Positions 7,130 to 14,752 are shown, numbered from the stretch's first letter. The stretch is DNA of 14,752 bases from Ignavibacteria bacterium UBA2373 (GCA_002344005.1 DDTD01000088.1:1-14752), one strand, 5' to 3'. Numbers and translations: made by a program. The notes: generated by a model not told the origin, from the sequence alone.

Positions 7130-7137
7130 TATTTTTG
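7130..7137 (+). promoter_or_regulatory. Possible -7 element of the NHL/barrel/dtd operon
   Basis: TATTTTTG fits the Bacteroidota -7 consensus TAnnTTTG and lies in the 139-base gap in front of the operon, about 100 bases before the chosen ATG at 7241. A good -33 element is not seen. The region is T-rich, so the match may be due to chance. Confidence 0.25.
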
Positions 7138-7240
7138 CAGAGTAAAGACAAACAATACCAATCTATCTGCATATCAGAACATTGCAGAACCAATATATTT
7201 ATTTACTATTTTTTCACTGAATGATATAAGTCATAGAACA

Positions 7241-8161
7241 ATGAGTAATGTCATAAAACACTTCATCTGTCTTATAGGTATATTCCTGATTTATGGATGT
7301 GATAATTTTTCTTACCATAAAGAAAACTTTGATCAGCCCACTCACGCTATATTCGGTAAAGACGGATATCTTTATGTCAGCGACGGATATTTTAATTCTC
7401 GGATTGTTGTATTAAATAATCGTGGCGAGTATATCAGAGAATGGGGAGCTAAGGGCTATGCCAAGGGGCAATTTAACAATCCTCATGGAATTGGATTTTT
7501 GCAAAATGGCAATCTTTTGGTCTGTGATCGTGATAATGCGCGTATTCAAGTATTTTCACCTGATGGCAAATTTCTTCATCAATGGTATAGTAAATCTATA
7601 GGACGTCCTTGGAATTTATGTGTATCTTCAAAAAATGATATATATATTGTTGATGGCGGTGATCAGGATGGGAACAATCCACGTGCAGGCATCGTCAAAC
7701 TTGATTCCAACGGTACTTTTATTGCACGATATTCAAACTTCGGAACTTTACCGGGTGAATTAAACTGGCCTCATTCAATTGCGATTGATACTTCAAATAA
7801 TATTTTCGTTGTTGATTTACGTAATCAAAGAGTACAACGTTTTTCCCAAGACACTCAATTACAATTAATACCGGACACAACATGGTTACGAACTTCGTCG
7901 CCCCATTATTCTAAACCACTATCATTAACCGTACATAATCAAGAAGTATATATTTCCCAAGATATAGTAGATTCACCCATTGTTGTATTTGATGCCACAA
8001 CAGGGCAAAAAAAGAGAGAAATAGCGCCGGGTATATTTAAACGAATACACGGCATAAGTACAGACGGTACTTCCCTATGGGTCGTTGATGAGGTCGGCAA
8101 CAGTATCTCTCGGATAAGTTTTAATGGTGATTTATTATTACAGATTTCAGGGAAAAAATAA
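7241..8161 (+). CDS. NHL-repeat lipoprotein resembling peptidyl-alpha-hydroxyglycine amidating lyase
   Basis: From the ATG at 7241 the product has 306 residues. A lipoprotein signal runs to Cys20 (IFLIYGC, a slightly atypical lipobox), so the protein should be attached to a membrane in the envelope. The rest is a beta-propeller with NHL repeats, for example FNNPHGIGFLQNGNLLVCD followed by RDNARIQVFSPDGKFLHQW, GRPWNLCVSS, IYIVDGGDQDG, AGIVKLDSNG and LNWPHSIAIDTSNNIFVVD followed by LRNQRVQRF. The order of GRPW, DGGDQ and WPHSIA matches bacterial proteins annotated as peptidyl-alpha-hydroxyglycine alpha-amidating lyase-like, which in animals complete peptide amidation. Whether catalysis exists here is unknown. 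The frame is open to 7073 but the upstream part lacks a signal peptide and overlaps the glycosyltransferase. The stop overlaps the next ATG (TAATG). Confidence 0.75.
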   Translation: MSNVIKHFICLIGIFLIYGCDNFSYHKENFDQPTHAIFGKDGYLYVSDGYFNSRIVVLNNRGEYIREWGAKGYAKGQFNNPHGIGFLQNGNLLVCDRDNARIQVFSPDGKFLHQWYSKSIGRPWNLCVSSKNDIYIVDGGDQDGNNPRAGIVKLDSNGTFIARYSNFGTLPGELNWPHSIAIDTSNNIFVVDLRNQRVQRFSQDTQLQLIPDTTWLRTSSPHYSKPLSLTVHNQEVYISQDIVDSPIVVFDATTGQKKREIAPGIFKRIHGISTDGTSLWVVDEVGNSISRISFNGDLLLQISGKK

Positions 8162-9015
8162 TGAAGTATTTTAGTGTTATCTTATTGAGTGTTTTCTCTA
8201 TCCTATCCAAAGATTTGTATGCGCATCAAAATAATCTTGATTTTACATATAATAACTATGTAAGATTTTCTTCATCACTATCATTATCACCAATGACGGA
8301 TGACATCCAATCATTTGTATTGTCACCAACTTTGGAATATAAGCATACCTATGACAGCACTACATATATATACGGAATGGGGGGCATGATTTTTTCCTCG
8401 CTTACACGTCAAGGATTTGAATCACAACATTCTATTATACCCTCTAATATTATCATTGGTATCGGAAAATCATTTAATAGTAAAGTTGGTAATCAAGCAG
8501 CGGTTAGTCTATTTGCAACGATTCCTCTTGCGCTCTATTGGAGTGATAATATTGATAGTAAAAAATTAGCTGAATTCAGTTACACATCTACTATCTCAAG
8601 TCAGGGCTGGCGCAATCCGTATCAATGGATCATAAATTCATTGCCTCTCGGTGTAAATTTCACACAAGAAATCAATGTACACCCTACTCTTTCGATTAAA
8701 TTGAATCTTATACCATCATATATTATTGCATTAAATAATCGTCCTTCGGGATTTGCTTCATCTCAATCATTTGATATACAATACACAATATCCGACATTA
8801 TGATAGCTTGTGGCATGAATCATTACCTTACGACATTAAATCTTGAAAACAACGATAAAAATCAATCATCTATTGGTATAGGTTTTTATAAAAAATTTAC
8901 ATCGGATGTACTGTTTTTTGATGGCAATATTAATATAGATATGCCAAATGGATGGACATCGGTAACAGACAAAACTTATTGGGGCATACGATTAGGTTAC
9001 ACTTATTCTCTATAA
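8161..9015 (+). CDS. Putative outer-membrane beta-barrel protein
   Basis: The 284-residue product has a signal peptide (MKYFSVILLSVFSILSKDLYA, cleavage likely after residue 21). It is followed by many short strands of alternating polar and hydrophobic residues with frequent Ser/Thr/Tyr, ending in YWGIRLGYTYSL, the kind of aromatic-rich terminal strand seen in outer-membrane barrels. About ten to twelve strands seem possible. No named family is recognised. It starts at the last base of the NHL lipoprotein stop codon, so the two are translationally coupled and very likely act together, perhaps with the lipoprotein sitting on the barrel. The dtd gene follows after seven bases. Gene composition is AT-rich, like the NHL gene. 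Confidence 0.65.
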   Translation: MKYFSVILLSVFSILSKDLYAHQNNLDFTYNNYVRFSSSLSLSPMTDDIQSFVLSPTLEYKHTYDSTTYIYGMGGMIFSSLTRQGFESQHSIIPSNIIIGIGKSFNSKVGNQAAVSLFATIPLALYWSDNIDSKKLAEFSYTSTISSQGWRNPYQWIINSLPLGVNFTQEINVHPTLSIKLNLIPSYIIALNNRPSGFASSQSFDIQYTISDIMIACGMNHYLTTLNLENNDKNQSSIGIGFYKKFTSDVLFFDGNINIDMPNGWTSVTDKTYWGIRLGYTYSL

Positions 9016-9022
9016 TCTATAT

Positions 9023-9463
9023 ATGCGAGCAATTATTCAAAGAGTACATAAAGCATCTGTGACGGTTGAGGGCACTACTGTCGCTGCCATAGAACGCGGA
9101 TTACTTGTTTTACTTGGTATCACCCATACAGACACACAATCACATGTGGAATGGATGGCACACAAAATAGCACATTTACGTATTTTTTCCGATGATGATG
9201 GAAAAATGAATCATTCAGTCAAAGATATTGACGGTGCCGTACTTGTTGTATCGAATTTCACATTATATGGTGATGCAAAAAAAGGATTTCGTCCAAGTTA
9301 TATTGATGCAGCAAGACCTGAAATGGCTGAACCTCTCTACGAAGCTGTCTGCAAGGAATTATCGGAACAGCATCAAATCCCTGTTAAAAAAGGTATATTC
9401 GGTGCTATGATGGATGTTGCCTTAGTTAATGATGGTCCTGTAACCATAACTCTTGAAAAATAA
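9023..9463 (+). CDS. dtd: D-aminoacyl-tRNA deacylase
   Basis: The 146-residue protein is a full-length Dtd, which hydrolyses D-amino acids (and glycine mischarged on tRNA-Ala) from tRNA in the cytoplasm. It shows the family start MRAIIQRVHKASVTVEG, GLLVLLGITHTDT, the active-site SNFTLYGDAKKGFRPSY (residues about 77-93) and VALVNDGPVTITLE, which holds the Gly-cis-Pro motif giving chiral selection. The usual SQF is SNF here. It follows the barrel gene by seven bases, so this housekeeping gene probably reads from the same message as the envelope pair. Its stop lies four bases from the stop of the convergent TPR gene, with no hairpin between, so the two 3' ends very likely overlap as transcripts. 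Confidence 0.95.
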   Translation: MRAIIQRVHKASVTVEGTTVAAIERGLLVLLGITHTDTQSHVEWMAHKIAHLRIFSDDDGKMNHSVKDIDGAVLVVSNFTLYGDAKKGFRPSYIDAARPEMAEPLYEAVCKELSEQHQIPVKKGIFGAMMDVALVNDGPVTITLEK

Positions 9464-9467
9464 AAAA

Positions 9468-11447
9468 TTATTCTTTCACTACTGACAATATTGCGTCTTT
9501 TCGTTTTTTTACGGCAAGATGTTCTACATATGACTCTAATGGACGGAATAATAATCCTGCGCCAAAACGTAAGAATACACCTAATATGGCAGAACTTGTA
9601 ATTGTTTCAATAATGGGATCAACAAGCACTTCCGATAACACAAATAGTATGAAAAGTGAAGCCATCACAATGGTACGAGCTAAACGGGATGCTCCCAGCT
9701 CTGCCAAATCGAGCAGTGCCTGACGAAGTTTAGTATTCGCAGCACGAATTTGTTCCTGTTGTTCCAAGAGCTGTTGATTTTGCTCGCTGATACGTGTATT
9801 GCGTTCTGCTAATTCTATTTTTTCCAAGCGATAAATTTCTGCATCACGCAATGCCAATTCTTTTTCGGATTCGGCAATAATTCGCTCTTTGTCTTTTGCG
9901 GCTATTTCCCTTTCGGCTTTTAATGTGCGTAAATGACGTGCGGCATCATTTGTTATATACTTTTCACGTAATTCCGTGCATTGTTTTTGATAATACAATG
10001 CCTTATCGAATTTTCCCTGCGCTTCTGCAATTTCGGCTAAAGTACCCATCATTTCTGATGTGGCAATATTATGTTTTTTTATATTTTCTTCAGTTTTTTC
10101 TACATACTCGTTAATTGCTGTTTCATGCTGATGGGATTGCGTCTGATTGTCTATTTTTTGCATAACAAATGCAATCGCTGCCGTGCATTGTGCAATAAAT
10201 TGAGGTTGATGAGATTGTTCAATTATTGCTAAACTTTCCTCATATAATGACAATGCTTCTTTAAGGTGATGTAATTTTTCAAGAGCTTGAGCTTTATTAA
10301 ACAATGCAATTCCGGCAGACAGACGATTTCCTACGGCAATATAGAGCTGATAACACTGTTCACTATGTTCAATAGCTTTATCATATTCTTGCCTTTTTGT
10401 ATAAAGAATAGCGAATGTATTATGATTTAATGCCTGAAGTTCTTTACTGCCGATTTGTTGCGCAATATGCAACCCTTGTTGCGCAAAATCAAAAGCATCA
10501 TCATAATCTTGTAATTCCGTATAAGCAATGGCAATATTACCATAACTTATCCCCTTACCCATACTATCTTGATTTTGCTCATGAAGAGCTAATGATTTTT
10601 TTAAATATTCAATACTTTGTGCCAGGTCACGTAATTGATAATAGGCAACGGCAAGATTGCTGTAGCATACCGCTTTTGAATGTGATAAATGAAATTCTTC
10701 CGCATATTCAAGTGCTTCGAGATGATAGGGCAAGGATTCTTCGATGTGTCCGCGCTGCGTTAATAGAACGCCATAATCACTCAAATTGCGAATTAGTCCG
10801 CGTTTATTATTATTGCTTTTATTGATAGCAATAGCTTTTTTGTAATATTCTTCGGCTTCACTAAAATGTTCTATGCGTGTCAATGCCGCTGCAATATCAT
10901 TATAGCATGTAGCAGCAAGTAAAGGAAATTGTTTTTCGTCCAATCCATGCAATGTCTGATAATAATATTCCAATGCTTTATCATGATTGCCCATAGTATG
11001 TTGCACAAATCCCATGCGCAATGGAATAGCCGCGCGTATTTCTGCATTTGTTGTCTGATGTGCATAAAATGTGGCTTCGTTCAGTACATTGAGAGCTTCC
11101 GAAAATTGTGCATTATAGGTTAAAGCAATGGCTTTGACTAAAAGCGAACGAGCACAATATTCATTATCATGCAATGTCAGAAATGTGTTGAATGCGATTT
11201 CAACATCCTCCAGACCTTTTTCATAGTGTCGAAACTCTGCATGAATAGAAGCACGCAATAATAGCGTTCGGGCTGTGTAATATTCTCTCTTTTTATCGGA
11301 TAAGGTATAATAGACCAATGACTCGTAAATTTCATCGCAAAGTGTAAGTGCTTTATTCAATGATGTTTTCATTGTTTCAAAAGCTAAGGTCAATGCTTCA
11401 ACCAATCGCTGTTCATCTTCTTCGCTGTGATGTGACTCTGTGTGCAT
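9468..11447 (-). CDS. TPR/coiled-coil protein with C-terminal membrane hairpin
   Basis: The 659-residue product begins without a signal peptide. Residues about 55-500 are a tandem array of roughly ten TPR units with the A/G-x3-Y spacing (for example AATCYNDIAAALTRIEHFSEAEEYY, NLAVAYYQLRDLAQSIEYLKKS, ISYGNIAIAYTELQDYDDAF). Residues about 505-580 form a charged coiled coil (REIAAKDKERIIAESEKELA, then heptads of Leu/Gln). Residues about 590-609 (ARTIVMASLFILFVLSEVLV) and 617-635 (TSSAILGVFLRFGAGLLF) are two hydrophobic helices, and the end is basic. Proteins with TPRs plus a coiled coil in Bacteroidota usually end in a histidine kinase, cyclase or HTH output; none is seen here. It sits 27 bases after the MetH-domain gene on the same strand, so the two are probably co-transcribed. 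Function unknown. Confidence 0.8.
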   Translation of the reverse strand: MHTESHHSEEDEQRLVEALTLAFETMKTSLNKALTLCDEIYESLVYYTLSDKKREYYTARTLLLRASIHAEFRHYEKGLEDVEIAFNTFLTLHDNEYCARSLLVKAIALTYNAQFSEALNVLNEATFYAHQTTNAEIRAAIPLRMGFVQHTMGNHDKALEYYYQTLHGLDEKQFPLLAATCYNDIAAALTRIEHFSEAEEYYKKAIAINKSNNNKRGLIRNLSDYGVLLTQRGHIEESLPYHLEALEYAEEFHLSHSKAVCYSNLAVAYYQLRDLAQSIEYLKKSLALHEQNQDSMGKGISYGNIAIAYTELQDYDDAFDFAQQGLHIAQQIGSKELQALNHNTFAILYTKRQEYDKAIEHSEQCYQLYIAVGNRLSAGIALFNKAQALEKLHHLKEALSLYEESLAIIEQSHQPQFIAQCTAAIAFVMQKIDNQTQSHQHETAINEYVEKTEENIKKHNIATSEMMGTLAEIAEAQGKFDKALYYQKQCTELREKYITNDAARHLRTLKAEREIAAKDKERIIAESEKELALRDAEIYRLEKIELAERNTRISEQNQQLLEQQEQIRAANTKLRQALLDLAELGASRLARTIVMASLFILFVLSEVLVDPIIETITSSAILGVFLRFGAGLLFRPLESYVEHLAVKKRKDAILSVVKE

Positions 11448-11474
11448 ATTGTCAATGAGATTTGTACAAAAAAA

Positions 11475-12398
11475 CTATGGTTCATAGCCCAGTACAGGTG
11501 CAAGCCATTTTTCAATTTCCTGCACAGTCATTCCTTTTCTTTGGGCATAACTGATAACCTGATCTTTATAGATTTTTCCTAAAGGGAAATACTTAGCTTT
11601 GGGATGAGAAAAATACCATCCTGACACAGACGCGGCAGGATACATTGCATAACTTTCGGTCAATCGGATACCCGTATATTTTTCTGCATCAATCAGAGCG
11701 AATAATTTTTGTTTTTCGGTATGGTCAGGGCATGAAGGATAGCCGGGTGCGGGGCGCAATCCCTCATAATGTTCATTGATTAAGTCCTCATTTGAGAATC
11801 GTTCATCGGCAGCATATCCCCAAATTTCACGTCGTACTTTCTCATGCAACCATTCGGCGGCGGCTTCGGCAAGCCGATCAGCAATGGCTTTGACCATAAT
11901 GGAAGAATAATCATCATGCTGCGCTTCATAGGCAGCACACAGTTCCTCGGTTCCAAAGCCGGCAGTCACAGCAAATGCACCTATATAATCACGAATACCA
12001 CTTTCTTTAGGTGCGATAAAATCCGCCAAGCACAAATTCCATTGTCCTTCTGCTTTGAGCGATTGTTGTCGCAACATATTCAAAGTAGTAAGGATATGTG
12101 TACGTTCTTCATCGGCATACACCTCAATATCATCATCATTGACGCTATTCGCCGGAAACAATCCGCATACGCCTCGAGCATGAAGTGACTTATGTTCAAT
12201 AATATCATCGAGTAAATTATTAGCATCATCAAATATCCTTCGAGCTTCGGGTCCATAGTGCGTATCATCAAAAATTGCGGGATATTTACCGCGTAATTCC
12301 CATGAAAGGAAAAAAGGCGACCAATCAATATAAGAGCGTAAAACGCTGAGATCTATAGATGCAAAAAAGGTTATCCCCAATGAGCGCGGTGTTATCAT
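11475..12398 (-). CDS. Stand-alone MetH reactivation (AdoMet-binding) domain
   Basis: The 307-residue protein aligns along its whole length with the C-terminal activation domain of E. coli MetH (residues about 901-1227). That domain binds AdoMet and, with a reductase, remethylates oxidised cob(II)alamin. Visible landmarks are YIDWSPFF at residues 23-30, GLFPANSV at 79-86, DYIGAFAVTAGFG at 137-149, FEAQHDDY-like AAYEAQHDDY at 155-164, the AdoMet-binding RPAPGYPSCPDHTEK at 215-229, and SGWYFSHPKAKYF at 259-271. The Asp of YIDW, Arg215 and Tyr262 correspond to AdoMet-contact residues of the family. No cap, folate, homocysteine or B12 domain is encoded upstream. An in-frame TAG lies two codons before the ATG, and the protein starts at the inter-domain linker (ITPRSLGI), so it looks like a true separate gene and not a broken one. 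No cobalamin riboswitch is visible. Confidence 0.9.
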   Translation of the reverse strand: MITPRSLGITFFASIDLSVLRSYIDWSPFFLSWELRGKYPAIFDDTHYGPEARRIFDDANNLLDDIIEHKSLHARGVCGLFPANSVNDDDIEVYADEERTHILTTLNMLRQQSLKAEGQWNLCLADFIAPKESGIRDYIGAFAVTAGFGTEELCAAYEAQHDDYSSIMVKAIADRLAEAAAEWLHEKVRREIWGYAADERFSNEDLINEHYEGLRPAPGYPSCPDHTEKQKLFALIDAEKYTGIRLTESYAMYPAASVSGWYFSHPKAKYFPLGKIYKDQVISYAQRKGMTVQEIEKWLAPVLGYEP

Positions 12399-12645
12399 AA
12401 GTGTCTATCTAAAAGAGAAAAAAACAAAAATCGTCTAATGTTGCAAAGATTATCGCTGCCAAATCTATGAAAAAAAACGCTATGCCGCGACGAGACCACT
12501 GCAATACTATAAGCTTTCTTATGCGGTTTAATGGCACTTTTTTTCGTCCACACATACATAAAAGCATACAAGGTCTGCCCTTCTTCTATCGTTCAAACAA
12601 GACTTTGTTGTAATTTGCATATCCATATTCAATACTCATCCTTTT

Positions 12646-12650
12646 AGGAG
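12646..12650 (+). promoter_or_regulatory. Shine-Dalgarno sequence of the thioredoxin gene
   Basis: AGGAG ends four bases before the ATG at 12655. It is the only clear ribosome binding site noticed in the window; the other genes show none, as is common in Bacteroidota. It fixes the start of the thioredoxin gene. Confidence 0.7.
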
Positions 12651-12654
12651 CACT

Positions 12655-13176
12655 ATGAAACATCTCATGTTATTGCTTATTGTGGGCTTTTGCTCGCTGA
12701 GCGTGATGGTTTCGGGCGATGAAGCACCCAAACCAATTTTGCCATCGGCAAATGTGAAAAAAGTAACGGGCGAAACCGTAAACACATCAACTCTCCATAA
12801 TGGCGGTAAACCCATTTTTGTAAGTTTCTGGGCAACATGGTGCAAACCATGTATCCAAGAATTGGCTTCCATTGCGGAAAACTATGATGAATGGAAACAA
12901 ACCGGCGTGAAAGTTATTGCTATCTCCATAGATGATGCACGTAATGAGGCAAAAGTAGCACCATTTGTCAAAGGTCGTCGCTGGGAATTTGATGTGTTTC
13001 TTGATCCTAATGGTGATTTCAGAAGGGCTATGAATGTTAATGCCGTTCCCCATTCATTCCTTATTGATGGCAATGGTAAAATAATTAGTCAGCATAATTC
13101 CTATGCCCCGGGTGATGAAGAAAAATTACTCGAAGAAATCAAAAAAATAACAACAACTTCAGAAACATCACATTAA
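12655..13176 (+). CDS. TlpA-like periplasmic thioredoxin
   Basis: The 173-residue product has an N-terminal signal sequence (residues 1-20, LMLLLIVGFCSLSVMVS) and an AhpC/TlpA-type thioredoxin domain. The active site is WATWCKPC at residues 59-66, followed by QELASI, ISIDDARNE at 90-98, and the cis-Pro loop AVPHSFLID at 130-138. The CKPC pair is the redox centre, so it should reduce or exchange disulphides or thioether-linked haem Cys in the periplasm. The signal lacks a clear lipobox. A DUF6029-type protein starts 36 bases downstream on the same strand, a pairing seen repeatedly in Bacteroidota, so the thioredoxin may serve the folding of that barrel or its partners. The Shine-Dalgarno sequence at 12646-12650 supports the chosen start. 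Confidence 0.9.
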   Translation: MKHLMLLLIVGFCSLSVMVSGDEAPKPILPSANVKKVTGETVNTSTLHNGGKPIFVSFWATWCKPCIQELASIAENYDEWKQTGVKVIAISIDDARNEAKVAPFVKGRRWEFDVFLDPNGDFRRAMNVNAVPHSFLIDGNGKIISQHNSYAPGDEEKLLEEIKKITTTSETSH

Positions 13177-13212
13177 TATTCCGTAAATTCTTCTCTCCTT
13201 TATTATAAGTAC

Positions 13213-14752
13213 ATGAAAAAAATATTGTTGGGTTTGGTGTTAGGGTTTGGTATTCTCTTACAGAGTAAGGCACAAACCGATTTGGGTGGTATAACCGGAA
13301 ATTTTCAGGTGGATGTACAATCGTATAAAGAAGACAGCACCATAGGCGCTCAAAAAGTGGATGAACAAATACGCTCTAATGCTTTTTTGAATTTAATTTA
13401 TACCAAAGGAAAATTTTCTGCCGGCATTCGCTATGAAACCTACTTAAAAGAGATTCTTGGTTTTGACAGCCGCTGGGCTGGTCCTAATGGCAATGGGTTT
13501 GGTGGCATTCCTTTTCGTTATGCACGCTATACCGATGATTTATTCGAATTAACAGCGGGCAGTTTCTATGAACAAATAGGCACCGGTATGATTTTGCGTT
13601 CCTATGAAGAGCGTGGCTTGGGTTTAGATAATGCGCTCGACGGCGTGAAATTAAAATTATATCCTATTGCCGGAGTAAGAGTAACAGGTATGATTGGCAG
13701 ACAACGTTCATTTTTTGATTTTGGACCGGGCTTAGTGCGCGCAGTTGATGCTGATGTAAACACACAACAATTATGGCAAGCATTATTCGATACGGAATTA
13801 TTACCAAACGGTTGGCAATTAAGTATCGGCGGTGGTGCCACAAGTAAATTTCAAAAAGATCCGGGCGGCGAATTTATTCTGCCTCAAAATGTCCTTGCAT
13901 GGTCGGGGCGTTTTAATTTCGTCGCGGGCGATATTGCTTTGCAAGGTGAATATGCATATAAAGCCAATGACCCCACATCGGTAAATGTGCTGAGCAATCC
14001 TACTGCATTAAATTATAATCCCGGGCATGGTTTATTCCTTTCCGGTGCATATTCCACAGCAGGACTTGGTGTTTCACTCAGCTATAAAACTGTGGATAAT
14101 ATGGATTTCCGCTCTGACAGAAATTCTACTCTCACCAATTTAGTCATGAATTTTTTACCGGCACTCACCAAACAATATACCTATCGTTTGCTGACTCTTT
14201 ATCCATATGCTACTCAGCCCAATGGAGAAGTTGCCATTCAAGCTGATGTGCAATATACCTTTGAAAAAGGGTCGCTTTTCGGCGGTGAATATGGCACAAA
14301 TATTAATTTCAATTATTCTTTAGCCAAATCCACAGACACAACGCGCAATGCACTTGATCGCAATCGTTATGATATAAATTTTGGTGCATTCGGTCCCACG
14401 AAGTATTTCGAGGATATTAATATTGAAATACAAAAAAAATGGAGTAAGAAAATTAAAACCAATATTGGCTACATGAACCAATATTATAATAAAGAAGTAG
14501 CCGAAGGCAGAGCGGGATTCGGTATTGTCAAATCCCATGTCTTTGTCGGAGAAATTTCCTACAAAATATCGCCAACGAATTCTATTCGCATGGAAGTACA
14601 GCATTTGTGGGCAGATTACACAGACCCGGACGGCACGCAAAAATTCGATTCGCTTGGATTCTTTTCCCATCCCAAAACCGATCGTAATAATGGTAATTGG
14701 GCATATATGTTAATTGAATATTCGATAGCCCCATCATGGTTCTTTTCTATAT
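13213..14752 (+). CDS. DUF6029-type outer-membrane protein, 3' end outside the window
   Basis: From the ATG at 13213 the frame is open to the end of the window (513 residues) with no stop. A signal peptide runs to about residue 20 (LLGLVLGFGILLQSKAQ). The rest is a long series of beta strands with a conserved-looking start, GGITGNFQVDVQSYKEDS, then FLNLIYTKGKFSAGIRYETY, FRYARYTDDLFELTAGSFYE, GTGMILRSYEERGLGLDNA and LDGVKLKLYPI. This fits the DUF6029 family of Bacteroidota outer-membrane proteins, whose role is not established. Later strands (YKISPTNSIRMEVQHLW, then WAYMLIEYSI) are porin-like. It probably forms an operon with the thioredoxin gene 36 bases upstream. Confidence 0.8.
   Translation, partial: MKKILLGLVLGFGILLQSKAQTDLGGITGNFQVDVQSYKEDSTIGAQKVDEQIRSNAFLNLIYTKGKFSAGIRYETYLKEILGFDSRWAGPNGNGFGGIPFRYARYTDDLFELTAGSFYEQIGTGMILRSYEERGLGLDNALDGVKLKLYPIAGVRVTGMIGRQRSFFDFGPGLVRAVDADVNTQQLWQALFDTELLPNGWQLSIGGGATSKFQKDPGGEFILPQNVLAWSGRFNFVAGDIALQGEYAYKANDPTSVNVLSNPTALNYNPGHGLFLSGAYSTAGLGVSLSYKTVDNMDFRSDRNSTLTNLVMNFLPALTKQYTYRLLTLYPYATQPNGEVAIQADVQYTFEKGSLFGGEYGTNINFNYSLAKSTDTTRNALDRNRYDINFGAFGPTKYFEDINIEIQKKWSKKIKTNIGYMNQYYNKEVAEGRAGFGIVKSHVFVGEISYKISPTNSIRMEVQHLWADYTDPDGTQKFDSLGFFSHPKTDRNNGNWAYMLIEYSIAPSWFFSI

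Noticed and set aside
7073..7240. Longer start for the NHL lipoprotein
   Set aside because: It overlaps the glycosyltransferase and buries the lipoprotein signal that starts at 7241.
11475..12398. MetH-domain gene as a pseudogene fragment
   Set aside because: The domain is complete with its AdoMet motifs, starts exactly at the linker, and no upstream MetH debris is found.
12399..12654. Cobalamin riboswitch near the MetH-domain gene (an AGACCACTGC stretch recalls a B12 box)
   Set aside because: The match is on the thioredoxin strand, is only partial, and the other conserved riboswitch elements are not found in these 256 bases.

Overview
The window looks like part of a chromosome from the Bacteroidota or a close relative in the FCB group (the Kapabacteria/Ignavibacteria side is plausible, but this is inference). 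Evidence: a DUF3667 membrane protein with an N-terminal Cys motif, a TlpA-type thioredoxin directly followed by a DUF6029-type outer-membrane barrel protein, long TPR/coiled-coil proteins, almost no Shine-Dalgarno sequences, and a few TAnnTTTG motifs of the Bacteroidota promoter type. The DNA is AT-rich throughout, most of all in bases 1-2700 and 7240-9015.

Bases 1-2512 hold a minus-strand run of small envelope-related genes: a secreted DUF2225-like protein, a DUF3667 membrane protein, a 63-residue membrane peptide whose 3' end overlaps a hidden second reading frame, and the start of a cysteine-peptidase-like protein cut by the window edge. The 378-base gap at 1430-1807 holds no intact gene but may carry a relic of a type IX secretion tail. 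Bases 2724-4778 hold a RodZ-type protein with an unusual KPIIQQP-repeat tail, divergent from a membrane protein with a PH-like domain. Bases 4849-7101 hold an AtuA/DUF1446 protein and a family 2 glycosyltransferase on the plus strand, separated by a 17-bp-arm hairpin.

Bases 7241-9463 form a tight plus-strand operon: an NHL-propeller lipoprotein resembling peptidyl-alpha-hydroxyglycine amidating lyases, an outer-membrane-like barrel protein (overlapping TAATG junction), and dtd (D-aminoacyl-tRNA deacylase). It converges with a minus-strand pair at 9468-12398: a free-standing MetH reactivation domain followed by a TPR/coiled-coil protein with a C-terminal membrane hairpin. Bases 12655-14752 hold the TlpA-like thioredoxin and the DUF6029-type protein, which runs off the window.

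No rRNA, tRNA, CRISPR array, transposase or prophage gene was recognised. The strongest unusual signals are the stand-alone cobalamin-methionine-synthase reactivation domain, the hidden -1 frame near base 540, the repeat-tailed RodZ, the lyase-like/barrel/dtd operon and the TPR protein that has lost (or never had) an output domain. None of these alone proves a new system.
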